DNA from: Accumulibacter sp.
Lineage (GTDB): Bacteria > Pseudomonadota > Gammaproteobacteria > Burkholderiales > Rhodocyclaceae
Reading direction: 5' to 3'
Length of the DNA: 50,615 nucleotides
Assembly (NCBI GenBank): GCA_020049495.1
Contig: JAIFKU010000051.1
Location: 1-50,615, forward strand
Positions 34,512 through 43,453 of this stretch are shown in pieces. A model generated the notes under the pieces. It was not told where the DNA came from, searched no databases, and saw only the letters and a list, made by a program, of their open reading frames with translations. Position 1 is the stretch's first letter. Each line of letters opens with the position of its first letter. A program made the position numbers and the translations under genes.

Positions 34512-35798
34512 GTGGACAAGATCGGTAAATACGACCTGGTTCGAGAGATCGGACGCGGCGCGACGGCAACGGTCTATCTGGGCAACGATCCCTTCACCCA
34601 GCGCGAGGTAGCAATCAAGGTCGCCTTCCCGGAAATCCTCAAGAATCCGGAGCGCGGCAAACTGTACACGCACCTCTTTCTGAACGAGGCTTCGCTGGTC
34701 GGCAAGCTCTCGCACCCGCATATCGTGCAGATCTACGACGCGGTCGTCGCTGAATCGCTGTGCTATATCGTCATGGAGTACGTACACGGCAGTACGCTGG
34801 AAGACTTCACCACGCCGGACAAGTTGCTGCCGATCGAACGCGTCGTCGAAATCATTTTCAAGTGCACCCGGGCACTCGATTTTGCGTTCCGCATCGGCAT
34901 CACGCATCGCGACATCAAGCCGGCCAACATCCTCTTTGCCGGCAGCGACCCGAATTCCGGGGACATCAAGATCTCGGATTTTGGTGCAGCCATCATTGAT
35001 TCGCCCGACCGCACGCAAGTCTCGGGGATCGGCTCTCCGGCGTACATGTCGCCGCAACAGGTGCGGGAGCAGGTGCTCGATCACCAGACCGACATTTATT
35101 CGCTCGGGGTAGTGATGTACCAGTTGCTCACCGGTCAGCTTCCCTTTCAGGCCAGCACCAATTACAACATCATTTACCAGATCATCAACACCGAACCCGT
35201 CAGACCCTCGATTATCCGCAAGAAAATCCCGGAAGTCCTCGACGCCATCGTCGCCAGGGCGATGAGCAAGGACATCCGGGATCGCTATCAGACCTGGGAG
35301 GAATTCGCCCACGATCTGGCGCAGGCCTTCCGCAACAAACAGTTGAAGGCACCGAAGCGTGACTTTGCCGAATCGGAAAAATTCGACACCTTGCGCGAAC
35401 TGCCGTTTTTCGTCGATTTCTCCGACGTCGAGATCTGGGAGGTATTACGCTTTTCGCGCTGGAGCAGCGTTTCGCCCGAAGAAACCATTATGCGCGACGG
35501 CGACCCCGGCGATTTTTTCTGTTTCCTCGCCGAAGGCGAACTCAAAGTCACTAAAAACGGCCGGATTCTCAACCTACTGACCACCGGCGACTGCTTTGGC
35601 GAAATGGCGGTCATCAGCAAAGGAACGCAGACCCGTGGCGCCGATGTCGTCGCACTGACCGCATCCAAGATCGTCACCGTCAAGGGCGAAGCATTGCGGC
35701 AGGCATCGGAGGCCTGCCGCATGCATTTCTACCAGTCTTTCCTTGAAGTTCTGACCAGCCGGCTGGCGCTGGCCAACGCGCGACTGGCGGCGTTCTAG
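34512..35798 (+). CDS. Second serine/threonine kinase with cyclic-nucleotide-binding domain
   Basis: A 428-residue paralogue of the kinase at 4705-6057, with the same order of domains. The kinase has IGRGATATVYLGND, Lys in VAIKVA, HRDIKPANIL, and SDFGAAIID as DFG, then MSPQQV in the APE position, where Glu is replaced, unlike the first copy. The C-terminal domain (about 290-410) has FGEMAVISKGTQTRGADV: the Glu and Arg of the nucleotide pocket are kept, but PRAA becomes TRGAD, so ligand affinity may differ. The start codon is GTG, 15 bases after argH. Its TAG stop shares CTAG with the stop of the convergent gene. Substrates are unknown. Confidence 0.87.
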   Translation: MDKIGKYDLVREIGRGATATVYLGNDPFTQREVAIKVAFPEILKNPERGKLYTHLFLNEASLVGKLSHPHIVQIYDAVVAESLCYIVMEYVHGSTLEDFTTPDKLLPIERVVEIIFKCTRALDFAFRIGITHRDIKPANILFAGSDPNSGDIKISDFGAAIIDSPDRTQVSGIGSPAYMSPQQVREQVLDHQTDIYSLGVVMYQLLTGQLPFQASTNYNIIYQIINTEPVRPSIIRKKIPEVLDAIVARAMSKDIRDRYQTWEEFAHDLAQAFRNKQLKAPKRDFAESEKFDTLRELPFFVDFSDVEIWEVLRFSRWSSVSPEETIMRDGDPGDFFCFLAEGELKVTKNGRILNLLTTGDCFGEMAVISKGTQTRGADVVALTASKIVTVKGEALRQASEACRMHFYQSFLEVLTSRLALANARLAAF

Positions 35799-36328
35799 TG
35801 ACCGCATCCTGGCGCTATCCCATCCCACCCGCTGAGATCAGGCCGCTGATAAGTCGACCGCACGATACCGGTCGTCCCGTCAAACAGCACATCAAAGAAC
35901 GCTGACTGATTCCAGCCGTCGCAGAAACGCCATTCCCAGACGAGTTCATCGCGCGCTTTGAAATAAACCGTCCAGTGCGGCTGTGACGGCCCCAGAATGC
36001 GCTGCACAGCCGCCTGGTCACTCTTGCCATTTTCGATACGCGCAAAATGTTCCGGAGTGAGTACCCCCTCGATCCGCTGCAGACGACCATCCGCGCCAAT
36101 GAAGGCCATGAAGGTCTGGGTCGCCATGGGTCCGCGCGGGTAGGCTAACTGTACGCGCCCATCCGCATCGTTCCAGCGCATTGCCGGCGCACCCATCGTG
36201 GCAATCACCTCGGACAGGGTGGCAATACCCGGCTTCAGATTGCTGCCACTGTAACCGGCACAGGCCGAGAGAACCAGCGCCATACCGACCAACACCATGC
36301 GCGCCATAACTGAGTAAAGTTCTTGCAT
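35795..36328 (-). CDS. Putative lipoprotein of unknown function
   Basis: A 177-residue precursor with signal MARMVLVGMALVLSAC and a lipobox (LSAC). The chosen start MQELYSVMARM at 36328 has AGGTGAG upstream; the ATG at 36307 gives a tidier signal peptide but no ribosome site. The mature part contains two repeats of a similar pattern: LSEVIATMGAPAMRWNDADGRVQLAYPRGP, and AVQRILGPSQPHWTVYFKARDELVWEWRFCD. Each looks like the BamE/SmpA-type 'helix, G-P, strand W-Y' unit, so this may be a tandem small outer-membrane domain. Its TAG stop overlaps the convergent kinase stop. Confidence 0.65.
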   Translation of the reverse strand: MQELYSVMARMVLVGMALVLSACAGYSGSNLKPGIATLSEVIATMGAPAMRWNDADGRVQLAYPRGPMATQTFMAFIGADGRLQRIEGVLTPEHFARIENGKSDQAAVQRILGPSQPHWTVYFKARDELVWEWRFCDGWNQSAFFDVLFDGTTGIVRSTYQRPDLSGWDGIAPGCGH

Positions 36329-36441
36329 TCCGCTCACCTGCGACAAAGCCAGACGTCCATTCTTGCAGAGTAGACGATACTTGGTATTGTTTATTTCATG
36401 TTATATTAGAGTTTTCTAATTTAATGACCAGAGGAATGATC

Positions 36442-36736
36442 ATGAGCAAATCCTTCGCCACCATCACCAGTGATGTTCCCAAGGCACTCGGCACTCGGCA
36501 CCCGGCGCTCTGTCGGCACTCGAAAAAGAACTGATCGCGCTGGCCGTCGGTGTTGCCGGCCGCTGTGATGCCTGCATTGGCTTCCACGTCAAGGCCCTGA
36601 TCCGCCTTGGTGTCAGTCGCGAGCAGTTCATGGAAACACTGAGCGTATGCGCCCACATGAGCGGCGACCCACCCTCATGTACGCCGCCGAAGCGGTTCGC
36701 GCCGACGAGGAATTGAGCGCCGCCAAGCCGGAATAA
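36442..36736 (+). pseudogene. Frameshifted AhpD/carboxymuconolactone decarboxylase-like gene
   Basis: A start with AGAGGA ribosome site gives MSKSFATITSDVPKALG, then the frame is lost in a run of CACTCGG-type repeats (about 36485-36510). Another frame continues with ALSALEKELIALAVGVAGRCDACIGFHVKALIRLGVSREQFMETLSVCAHMSG, with the CxxC redox pair of AhpD-like proteins. A second shift near 36665 is needed to reach the natural end MYAAEAVRADEELSAAKPE at 36736. Two shifts in under 300 bases mean a dead gene or two errors in the sequence. AhpD-like proteins act in peroxide defence; the intact form would be about 98 residues. Confidence 0.7.
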
Positions 36737-36758
36737 CGCCGAAACGACCGAAATCATT

Positions 36759-37718
36759 ATGGTACTTATTGCTCCAGTCATTCTTCTCCTGCTCGGGTCA
36801 GTTGCCCTCTTCGCGCTTTCCCTGTTGGTACTCAACGCGCTGATCCGGCTGGGTCTGCGCGCGCCGCGAGTCAGTGCCAGAACGAATCCTTCAAGCTGCG
36901 GACTACCATTCTGCGAAGTTCGCCTGCCAACGGCCAACAGCAAGCAGTTGCACGGATGGTTTGTTCCGGCCACAGGTAATCTGCCGGCGCCCACGCTCAT
37001 CGTTCTGCATGGCTGGGGAGGCAACAGGGAGATGATGCTGCCTCTTGCCGCTCCCTTCAACCACGCCGGTTTCGCGCTGCTTTTCATCGACGCGCGCAAC
37101 CATGGCGACAGCGATGCCGACACGTTCTCCTCGTTGCCGCGCTTTGCCGAAGATCTCGAAAGTGCTCTTGACTGGCTACTGCAACAACCCGAAACCGACA
37201 TCCATCTGATCGGTCTGGTTGGTCACTCGGTCGGTGCCGCCGCCGCGCTACTGCTTGCCTCGCAACGGTGTGAAATCGCTGCCGTTGTCAGTCTGGCATC
37301 CTTTGCCCATCCAGAACAAATCATGCGTCGCTACCTGACGTCCAGGCGTGTGCCTTTCATTCCCTTTGGCTGGTATACACTGCGCTACGTTCAGCGCGTG
37401 ATCGGTCACCGTTTTGGCGATATTGCGCCACAAAATACCATACGCAACATCGGCTGTCCGGTACTGCTGGCACACGGGATTGATGACACGACCGTACCGG
37501 TCGAGGACGCCTTGCTGATCCACTCCGGATCGCGCAAGGAACGCACGCACCTGCTGCTGGTCGACGGCGATCACGAGGATTACAAAGGGTTCCTGAAGCA
37601 CGCCAGCGAAATAGTTCGCTTTGTCGCCGACGCCATGAACACAAAGGGGAAAACGCTTACGGAGACTCAATCCGGAACGGCAAGTCCTTCGAGCATCTGC
37701 TTGAGTTCGCCGCTCTGA
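36759..37718 (+). CDS. Membrane-anchored alpha/beta hydrolase
   Basis: A 319-residue serine hydrolase with an N-terminal hydrophobic helix (about 1-30), then the alpha/beta fold: oxyanion region VLHGWGGNREMM, nucleophile elbow GHSVGAAA, aspartate in LAHGIDDTTVP and histidine in GDHEDYKGF. Substrate is unknown; the fold suits esterase or acylpeptidase action. The C-terminal tail TETQSGTASPSSICLSSPL overlaps the convergent grxD gene by 52 bases and is probably a run-on past an older end. Confidence 0.78.
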   Translation: MVLIAPVILLLLGSVALFALSLLVLNALIRLGLRAPRVSARTNPSSCGLPFCEVRLPTANSKQLHGWFVPATGNLPAPTLIVLHGWGGNREMMLPLAAPFNHAGFALLFIDARNHGDSDADTFSSLPRFAEDLESALDWLLQQPETDIHLIGLVGHSVGAAAALLLASQRCEIAAVVSLASFAHPEQIMRRYLTSRRVPFIPFGWYTLRYVQRVIGHRFGDIAPQNTIRNIGCPVLLAHGIDDTTVPVEDALLIHSGSRKERTHLLLVDGDHEDYKGFLKHASEIVRFVADAMNTKGKTLTETQSGTASPSSICLSSPL

Positions 37719-37990
37719 TACATCTCTTTCATAATGTCGCAGCCACCGACGAACTCGCCACGAATGTAGAGTTGCGGGACGGTAGGCCAGTCGGAATAAA
37801 CTTTTACGCCATCACGAATCGCCTGATCCTCGAGCACGTTGACGCTGAAGAAGAGCGGCAGGTTGCAGGCTTGCAGGATCTGTACCGCCGTCGCCGAAAA
37901 ACCGCACATCGGCGCTTTCGGCGTTCCCTTCATGTAGAGCACCACCGGGTTGCCCGTAACCTGCTCCTTGATCAGTTGCTGCACATCCAT
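37667..37990 (-). CDS. grxD: Monothiol glutaredoxin GrxD
   Basis: Monothiol glutaredoxin that carries and delivers [2Fe-2S] clusters with glutathione. The 107-residue protein has the active site MCGFSATAVQILQAC (CGFS), the glutathione-binding WPTVPQLYIRGEFVGGCD and normal length. It lies downstream of prmC on the minus strand, overlapping the hydrolase gene tail-to-tail. The cytoplasmic location is expected. Confidence 0.95.
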   Translation of the reverse strand: MDVQQLIKEQVTGNPVVLYMKGTPKAPMCGFSATAVQILQACNLPLFFSVNVLEDQAIRDGVKVYSDWPTVPQLYIRGEFVGGCDIMKEMYQSGELKQMLEGLAVPD

Positions 37991-38055
37991 GAAAAACCTC
38001 TTTATAGTTGAGTAAATTAATCGGGATTAAGTTTACCGGTATCCGCCAGCCGGCG

Positions 38056-38892
38056 TCAAGGCAAACTGCCGCCGCTCACCCGTTCAATCGCGGCCGCGTC
38101 GCGCCAGGAGCCAATCGTGCTAAAACCAGCGGCGTCCATCAAGTCACGGGCTTTGACCGCCTGATCGTAGCCGTGTTCAATCAACAGCCAGCCACCGGGC
38201 AACAGATGGTCGCCGGCCCCGGCGACCAGCGTGCGCAGGCACGCCAGCCCGTCGCCACCGACCACCCTGTCACTCAGGGCGAGCGGCGGTTCGAAGGGCA
38301 GACCGTTGTGCTGCAGGTGAGGATCGCCAGCGGCGATATAGGGCGGATTGGCCACGATCAGGTCAAAGCGCTCATCGCCCAGCGGCGCGTACCAGTTGCC
38401 TTCAAGGAAACGGATGTGTACGCCATGCCGGGTGGCATTGGCCTGTGCCACCTCCAGCGCGGCCGCCGACAGATCGACCGCCGTCAGCGCTGCCGATGGA
38501 CAGAGCCGCGCCAGCAGGATGGCGACGATGCCCGAACCGGTACCGAGGTCAAGGATGCGCGCGGCAGGTAATTTCTGCGCCCGTGCGCGCGCCTGATCGA
38601 CGAGCACTTCGGTATCGGGCCGTGGAATCAGCACCGCCGGAGAAACGGCAAATTCGAGTCCGTAGAAGTCGGCACTGCCCAGCAGATAAGCCAGCGGCTC
38701 GCCAGTGGCTCGCCGCAACAGCAGTGCCTCGAACTGCGCCCACTGCTCCGGCGTCAGCTCACGCTCGCCATGCGCGATCAGCTCGGCGTGCGTACAGGCA
38801 CAGACCCGCTCCAGCAACAGGCGCGCGTCCAGCCGGTCGATGCGCCGACCGGCCCGGCGCCAGGCCTCGCCAATACTCACCAGCGGGCGCAT
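38056..38892 (-). CDS. prmC: Release factor glutamine methyltransferase PrmC
   Basis: Methylates the glutamine of the GGQ motif in release factors 1 and 2. The 278-residue protein has an N-terminal helical domain and an SAM-binding domain with ILDLGTGSGIVAILLA, AVDLSAAALEVAQANA, and the catalytic NPPY in LIVANPPYIAAGD. Its substrate gene prfA is directly upstream, five bases away, a widely conserved pairing. Confidence 0.95.
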   Translation of the reverse strand: MRPLVSIGEAWRRAGRRIDRLDARLLLERVCACTHAELIAHGERELTPEQWAQFEALLLRRATGEPLAYLLGSADFYGLEFAVSPAVLIPRPDTEVLVDQARARAQKLPAARILDLGTGSGIVAILLARLCPSAALTAVDLSAAALEVAQANATRHGVHIRFLEGNWYAPLGDERFDLIVANPPYIAAGDPHLQHNGLPFEPPLALSDRVVGGDGLACLRTLVAGAGDHLLPGGWLLIEHGYDQAVKARDLMDAAGFSTIGSWRDAAAIERVSGGSLP

Positions 38893-38897
38893 AAGCC

Positions 38898-39980
38898 CTA
38901 CTCCGGTCCGGCCAGTGCCGCCAGCAGTTCGGCCTGGTGCTCGGAGGATAAGGCGCCGACCAGGTCGTCAAGCTCCCCGTCCATGATCGAGTCGATCTTG
39001 TATAGCGTCAGGTTGATGCGATGGTCGGTCACCCGCCCCTGCGGGAAGTTGTAGGTGCGGATACGCTCGGAACGGTCGCCGCTGCCGATCAGGCTCTTGC
39101 GTTCCGAAGCGATCTTGGCGTGCTGCTCGCGCTCCTGCGCGTCCTTGATGCGCGCCACCAGCACCGACATGGCTTGCGCCTTGTTCTTGTGCTGCGAACG
39201 ACCGTCTTGGCATTCGACGACGATGCCGGTCGGCAGATGGACGATGCGGATCGCCGAATCGGTCTTGTTGATATGCTGGCCACCGGCACCGGAGGCGCGA
39301 AAGGTGTCGACGCGAATGTCGGCGGGATTGATCTGCACGTCGGCCAACTCATCGGCTTCCGGCATCACGGCAACGGTACACGCCGAAGTGTGGATGCGGC
39401 CCTGCGCCTCTGTTTCCGGCACGCGCTGCACACGGTGTGCCCCCGACTCGAACTTGAGCCGTGAATACACGCCATTGCCGATGATGCGCGCGATCACTTC
39501 CTTGTAACCGCCCACATCCGACTCGCTGGCCGACACGACTTCGACCTGCCAGCGTTGCCGTTCGGCAAAACGCGTGTACATGCGGAAGAGGTTGCCGGCA
39601 AACAGCGCCGACTCGTCACCGCCCGTTCCGGCACGGATTTCCAGAAAGACATTACGCTCGTCGTTGTCATCCTTGGGCAGCAGCAGCCTCTGCAGCTCGA
39701 TCTCGATTTCGGGCAGGCGCTCGCGGGCCGATTTCATCTCCGCTTCGGCCAGATCCTTCATTTCCGGATCGCCCATCATGTCGAGCGCCGACTGCAGATC
39801 GGCAGCGGCCTGCTGCCAGCTCTTGTAGAGCGCCACCACGGGACCGAGCTCGGCATGCTCGCGCGTCAGCTTTCGATACTGATCCATGTCGCGCGTGGCC
39901 TCGCCGCTGGACAGGATGCGATCCAGCTCGTCCAGACGGCCGACGAGATTCTCCAGTTTGTCGCGTATGCTTTGTTTCAT
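38898..39980 (-). CDS. prfA: Peptide chain release factor 1
   Basis: Recognises UAA and UAG stop codons and releases the peptide. The 360-residue protein has the GGQ motif in [25 protein letters not shown], and the RF1-type segment [25 protein letters not shown]. Its start lies one base from the hemA stop, so hemA-prfA-prmC form a coupled operon. Confidence 0.97.
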   Translation of the reverse strand: MKQSIRDKLENLVGRLDELDRILSSGEATRDMDQYRKLTREHAELGPVVALYKSWQQAAADLQSALDMMGDPEMKDLAEAEMKSARERLPEIEIELQRLLLPKDDNDERNVFLEIRAGTGGDESALFAGNLFRMYTRFAERQRWQVEVVSASESDVGGYKEVIARIIGNGVYSRLKFESGAHRVQRVPETEAQGRIHTSACTVAVMPEADELADVQINPADIRVDTFRASGAGGQHINKTDSAIRIVHLPTGIVVECQDGRSQHKNKAQAMSVLVARIKDAQEREQHAKIASERKSLIGSGDRSERIRTYNFPQGRVTDHRINLTLYKIDSIMDGELDDLVGALSSEHQAELLAALAGPE

Positions 39981-39981
39981 G

Positions 39982-41229
39982 TCAATCGGAATGAAGGTGG
40001 TACAGGCGCGAAACGATGGCCTGCAGCTCGCTGCGGTCTCCTTCGCTCTGATTCAGGGCCTGCGTCGGCGCATGCAGAAACTTGTTGGTCAGGCGATGGG
40101 AGAACTGGTCGAGCACGTGCGCCGGGTCTTCGCCCTTGGCCAAGAGCTTGAGCGCATGCTCCATTTCATGCCGGCGGGTGCGTTCCGCGGCATCGCGCAG
40201 CGAACGGATCACCGGCACACTCTCGCGCGTTTGCAGCCAGAGCAGGAAGCTGTCGACGCGCGCATCGACGATCGTCTGGGCTCCGGCAACCGCCGCCTGT
40301 CTTGATTCCAGCCCGGACTCGACGACCTGCACCAGGTCATCGACGGTATAGAGAAAAACATCGTCCAGTTCGCCGACTTCGACTTCGATGTCGCGTGGCA
40401 CGGCCAGATCGACCATGAACATCGGGCGGTGGCGGCGCGCCTTGACGGCGCGCTCGACCAGCCCCAGCCCGAGAATCGGCAATTGGCTGGCAGTGCAGGA
40501 AACGACGATGTCGAACTCAGCCAGTCGCTCGCCAACTTCTTCCAAACGAATCGCCAGGGCGCCATACCGATCGGCTAGGGCGCGTCCGCGATCAATCGTT
40601 CGGTTGGCGATGACGATCTGTTTCGGTTTCTGCGCGGCGAAGTGGGTGGCGCACAGCTCGATCATTTCCCCGGCGCCGATGAAGAGGATGCGCTGCTCGG
40701 CAATGCGCTCGAAGATGCGTTCCGCCAGACGCACGGTCGCCGCCGCCATGGACACGATATTGGCCCCGATCGCCGTCGTCGAACGCACGTCCTTGGCCAC
40801 GGCAAAGGAATTCTGGAACAGCTTGTGCAGGGTTGTGCCGAGCGTACCGGCCTCGCGGGCGATGCGCATGGCCTCCTTCATCTGGCCAAGAATCTGCGGC
40901 TCTCCGAGGACCATCGAATCGAGCCCGCTGGCGACGCGAAAGGCGTGGCGCACGGCGTCGCGGTCCGGATAGGTATAGAGATAGGGCTCGATTTCGGGCC
41001 CGGAAATGCGGCGGTAATCCGCCAGCCACTGGCTGACCACTTGCGGCGTATCAGCCTGACAATAGAGTTCGGTGCGGTTGCAGGTCGACAGGATCGCCGC
41101 TTCGAGTACCCGGCCGCCACTCGCCAGGTCAGTCAGCGCCCGGCGCAGCTCTTCGGCATGGAACGCCAGCCGCTCGCGAACCGAGAGCGGTGCCGTGCGG
41201 TGATTGATGCCGAGAGTAAATAGCGCCAT
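39982..41229 (-). CDS. hemA: Glutamyl-tRNA reductase
   Basis: First committed step of the C5 heme pathway: reduces glutamyl-tRNA(Glu) to glutamate 1-semialdehyde using NADPH. The 415-residue protein has [17 protein letters not shown], the catalytic cysteine in [25 protein letters not shown], and the NADPH site [17 protein letters not shown]. The start MALFTLGIN at 41229 is the family start; the 19-residue extension upstream has none. With hemCDXY at 24.8-28.8 kb it supplies the tetrapyrrole pathway. Confidence 0.96.
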   Translation of the reverse strand: MALFTLGINHRTAPLSVRERLAFHAEELRRALTDLASGGRVLEAAILSTCNRTELYCQADTPQVVSQWLADYRRISGPEIEPYLYTYPDRDAVRHAFRVASGLDSMVLGEPQILGQMKEAMRIAREAGTLGTTLHKLFQNSFAVAKDVRSTTAIGANIVSMAAATVRLAERIFERIAEQRILFIGAGEMIELCATHFAAQKPKQIVIANRTIDRGRALADRYGALAIRLEEVGERLAEFDIVVSCTASQLPILGLGLVERAVKARRHRPMFMVDLAVPRDIEVEVGELDDVFLYTVDDLVQVVESGLESRQAAVAGAQTIVDARVDSFLLWLQTRESVPVIRSLRDAAERTRRHEMEHALKLLAKGEDPAHVLDQFSHRLTNKFLHAPTQALNQSEGDRSELQAIVSRLYHLHSD

Positions 41230-41265
41230 GCCGGGAGTCTGTGTGCTGAAGTTGGGCGACGGGCG

Positions 41266-41274
41266 ATTATAGCA
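41266..41274 (-). promoter_or_regulatory. Extended -10 promoter of hemA
   Basis: The minus strand reads TGCTATAAT, an extended -10 (TGn before a consensus TATAAT), 36 bases before the hemA start. No good -35 is seen at 17 bases, as is common with extended -10 promoters. Confidence 0.6.
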
Positions 41275-41340
41275 CCCGGCCCTCACCCCCCTGAGCAGCG
41301 AGGATCAAGGCAAGGGCAGGCAGCGCCCGGCGAATAAGAA

Positions 41341-41815
41341 GGTGGGAAGCCGGTCGTTAAGCCGGGTTCTGTCGTGGACAACCATTCCTCTAGGCGCACT
41401 GTTGCCAGTACGCTCAAGCAGCCTACCATGGGGTTTGCCATGCCGTCCGTGTTACCACGTCCGCGGTGAGCTCTTACCTCGGTCGGGCTTTCGCCCGACC
41501 GCCCCAGCTTTCACCGAGGCGCCGGACCTAAGTCCAACCGCCCCAGCTTTCACCGAGGCGCCGTTTCACCCTTGCCTGATCCGTGTAGCGCGCCTGCACA
41601 CCCAGCTTTCGCCGGGTGGCCCCCGCACTACATTAAGGGACTTTGTCGCCTTGCGGCGACAAGCCCTTCGGCCATCGGCGGTCTATTCTCTGTTGCACTT
41701 TCCGTCACCTCACGGTGCCCGGTCGTTAACCGGCATCTTGCTCTGCGAAGCCCGGACTTTCCTCTCGGCTGAGGCTTGCGCCCTTCGCCCAGCGGTTGCC
41801 TGGCCGACTTCCCGC
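41341..41815 (-). ncRNA. rnpB: RNase P RNA (class A)
   Basis: Catalytic RNA that trims 5' leaders of tRNA precursors. On the minus strand it starts GCGGGAAGTCGGCCAGG, and its P1 stem pairs GGGAAGTCGG with CCGGCTTCCC at the 3' end, with one G-U pair. Core signatures are present: GAGAGGAAAGTCCGGGCTTC, GCAACAGAGA, GGGTGAAACGG, GAGGTAAGAGCTCACCG and TAGGCTGCTTGAG, then CACGACAGAACCCGGCTTA. At about 475 bases it is longer than usual (350-400), mainly because the region after GGGTGAAACGG holds a 39-base duplication. End coordinates are within a few bases. Confidence 0.95.
41498..41562. repeat. 26-bp direct repeat (39-base period) inside rnpB
   Basis: ACCGCCCCAGCTTTCACCGA plus GGCGCC occurs at 41498-41523 and again, identical, at 41537-41562. 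It lies in the P12 region of the RNA and adds a helix-sized unit. Confidence 0.9.
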
Positions 41816-41819
41816 AGTA

Positions 41820-41848
41820 ATTATACGCTGACGCGGCGAGAGGGTCAG
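41820..41848 (-). promoter_or_regulatory. Sigma70 promoter of rnpB
   Basis: A -35 CTGACC (41848-41843) and a perfect -10 TATAAT (41825-41820) are spaced by exactly 17 bases, with the RNA starting 5-7 bases beyond. The -35 overlaps the TGA stop of the preceding lipoprotein gene. Confidence 0.85.
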
Positions 41849-42348
41849 GTTGATGCCGGAGACGGAGGCAGTGCAACAGGTAGCGCAGGAACCGACTCAG
41901 CCGGCACCGGCAGCGTGGGAGCTTCCACCCGGGGCGCAGCGGTGAATACCAGTGTGTCATTGCGTATCTCGAAGCGGCCCATCAGCGGCCCCAGACCGCC
42001 TTCCGGCACCTTGTCGAGCCGGGCAAAACCTTCGCAGGTACGCGTTTCGGTCACGAACAGGCTCCCGTCCTGCTTCAGAATCCAGGCCTCGTTGCCGGGC
42101 GAATAAACCTCCACACTGGCGCCAGGGCTGGCCTCCGGCATCGCATGCCGACGCATGCAGTCGGGCATGCGCGCCGCGACGATCGAATATTTCGCCGTTT
42201 TCTCCCACGGCATCCCCGTCACCCGGATCAGGCTCAAGGCGTGGGCGCTGCCCTTGATCTCGAATGTCGCACGCTGATCGGAACACGCGACAAGAAACGG
42301 CAGCAGGAACAGGGGCAGTAGTCTGGGCATGAATCCGTAACACATCAT
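41845..42348 (-). CDS. Putative lipoprotein with proline-rich tail
   Basis: A 167-residue precursor with signal MPRLLPLFLLPFLVAC (lipobox LVAC) and no recognised domain. Features are a strand-rich middle (FEIKGSAHALSLIRVTGMPWEKTAKYSIVAARMPDC), paired cysteines in MPDCMRR and TRTCEGF, and a Pro/Ala/Val-rich C-terminal tail of about 30 residues. The first ATG at 42348 has GAGG upstream; a start at 42330 would also fit the signal. It is downstream of pyrC on the same strand. Function unknown. Confidence 0.65.
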   Translation of the reverse strand: MMCYGFMPRLLPLFLLPFLVACSDQRATFEIKGSAHALSLIRVTGMPWEKTAKYSIVAARMPDCMRRHAMPEASPGASVEVYSPGNEAWILKQDGSLFVTETRTCEGFARLDKVPEGGLGPLMGRFEIRNDTLVFTAAPRVEAPTLPVPAESVPALPVALPPSPAST

Positions 42349-42379
42349 CGCAGGCCTCGCAAAGCAATCACATCGAGAT

Positions 42380-43414
42380 TCAGGAAACCAGCGTCCAGGT
42401 CAATGATTCGCCGGCACGCAAGGGTACCAGTTTGTCGCCAGCGGCATAATCGTACGCCGGAGGAACAAGCCACGCCTGTTTTTCCAGGGTCACCTTGCCG
42501 GTATTGCGCGGCAGGCGGTAGAAATCGGGCCCGTTGAAACTGGCAAAGGCCTCCAGTCTGTCAAGCGCACCGGCTGCAGCAAAGGCTTCGGCATAAAACT
42601 CCAGTGCGGCGTGCGCCGTATAACAGCCGGCACAGCCGCATGATGCCTCCTTGGTTGCACAGGTATGCGGCGCCGAATCGGTACCGAGAAAGAACTTGCT
42701 GCTGCCGGACGTTGCCGCACTGACCAGTGCCGCACGATGCGTCTCGCGCTTCAACACCGGCAGGCAGTAGTAGTGGGGACGCAGCCCACCGGTAAAAATG
42801 GCGTTGCGGTTATAGAGCAGATGATGCGCCGTGATCGTCGCCGCCACGTTGTCTCCGGCGGCCACGACAAAGTCTGCCGAATCCTTGGTCGTAATGTGCT
42901 CGAACACCACGCGCAAGCCCGGTCTGCGCGCCAGCAAGGGCTGCAGTACGGTGTCGATGAAGACATTCTCGCGGTCGAAAATATCGATTGCCGGATCGGT
43001 CACCTCGCCATGCACCAGCAGCGGCAGCGCCAGTTTTTCCATTTCGGCCAGCGCCGCATCGCAGTTGACCAGGCTGGTGACGCCGGCATCCGAATTGGTC
43101 GTCGCCCCCGCCGGATAGAGTTTGACGGCCTTGACGAATCCGCTGTCGACGGCGCGCCGGATCTCGTCAGCCGGTGTGTTGTCGGTGAGATACAGCGTCA
43201 TCAGGGGCTCGAAACTCATGCCCGCAGGCAAGGCGACAAGAATGCGCCGGCGATACTCGGCCGCCGCGGCCACCGTCGTTACCGGCGGCCGCAGGTTCGG
43301 CATGATGATGGCACGGGCAAACTGGCGCGCGGAATGCGGCAGAACGGCAGCGAGTGCTGCGCCGTCACGCAGGTGCAAATGCCAGTCGTCGGGTCGGGTA
43401 AGGGTGATGTGCAT
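42380..43414 (-). CDS. pyrC: Dihydroorotase (class II, PyrC)
   Basis: Third step of pyrimidine synthesis: cyclises carbamoyl aspartate to dihydroorotate at a two-zinc centre. The 344-residue protein has the HxH metal motif in [10 protein letters not shown], the carboxylated-lysine region [23 protein letters not shown] and FEHITTK with metal histidines, and [10 protein letters not shown] with the catalytic aspartate. Length matches E. coli PyrC (348). Confidence 0.96.
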   Translation of the reverse strand: MHITLTRPDDWHLHLRDGAALAAVLPHSARQFARAIIMPNLRPPVTTVAAAAEYRRRILVALPAGMSFEPLMTLYLTDNTPADEIRRAVDSGFVKAVKLYPAGATTNSDAGVTSLVNCDAALAEMEKLALPLLVHGEVTDPAIDIFDRENVFIDTVLQPLLARRPGLRVVFEHITTKDSADFVVAAGDNVAATITAHHLLYNRNAIFTGGLRPHYYCLPVLKRETHRAALVSAATSGSSKFFLGTDSAPHTCATKEASCGCAGCYTAHAALEFYAEAFAAAGALDRLEAFASFNGPDFYRLPRNTGKVTLEKQAWLVPPAYDYAAGDKLVPLRAGESLTWTLVS

Positions 43415-43453
43415 GGCTGGACTCCGGAATTGATCAGCGTGATTCTAGTCGAT

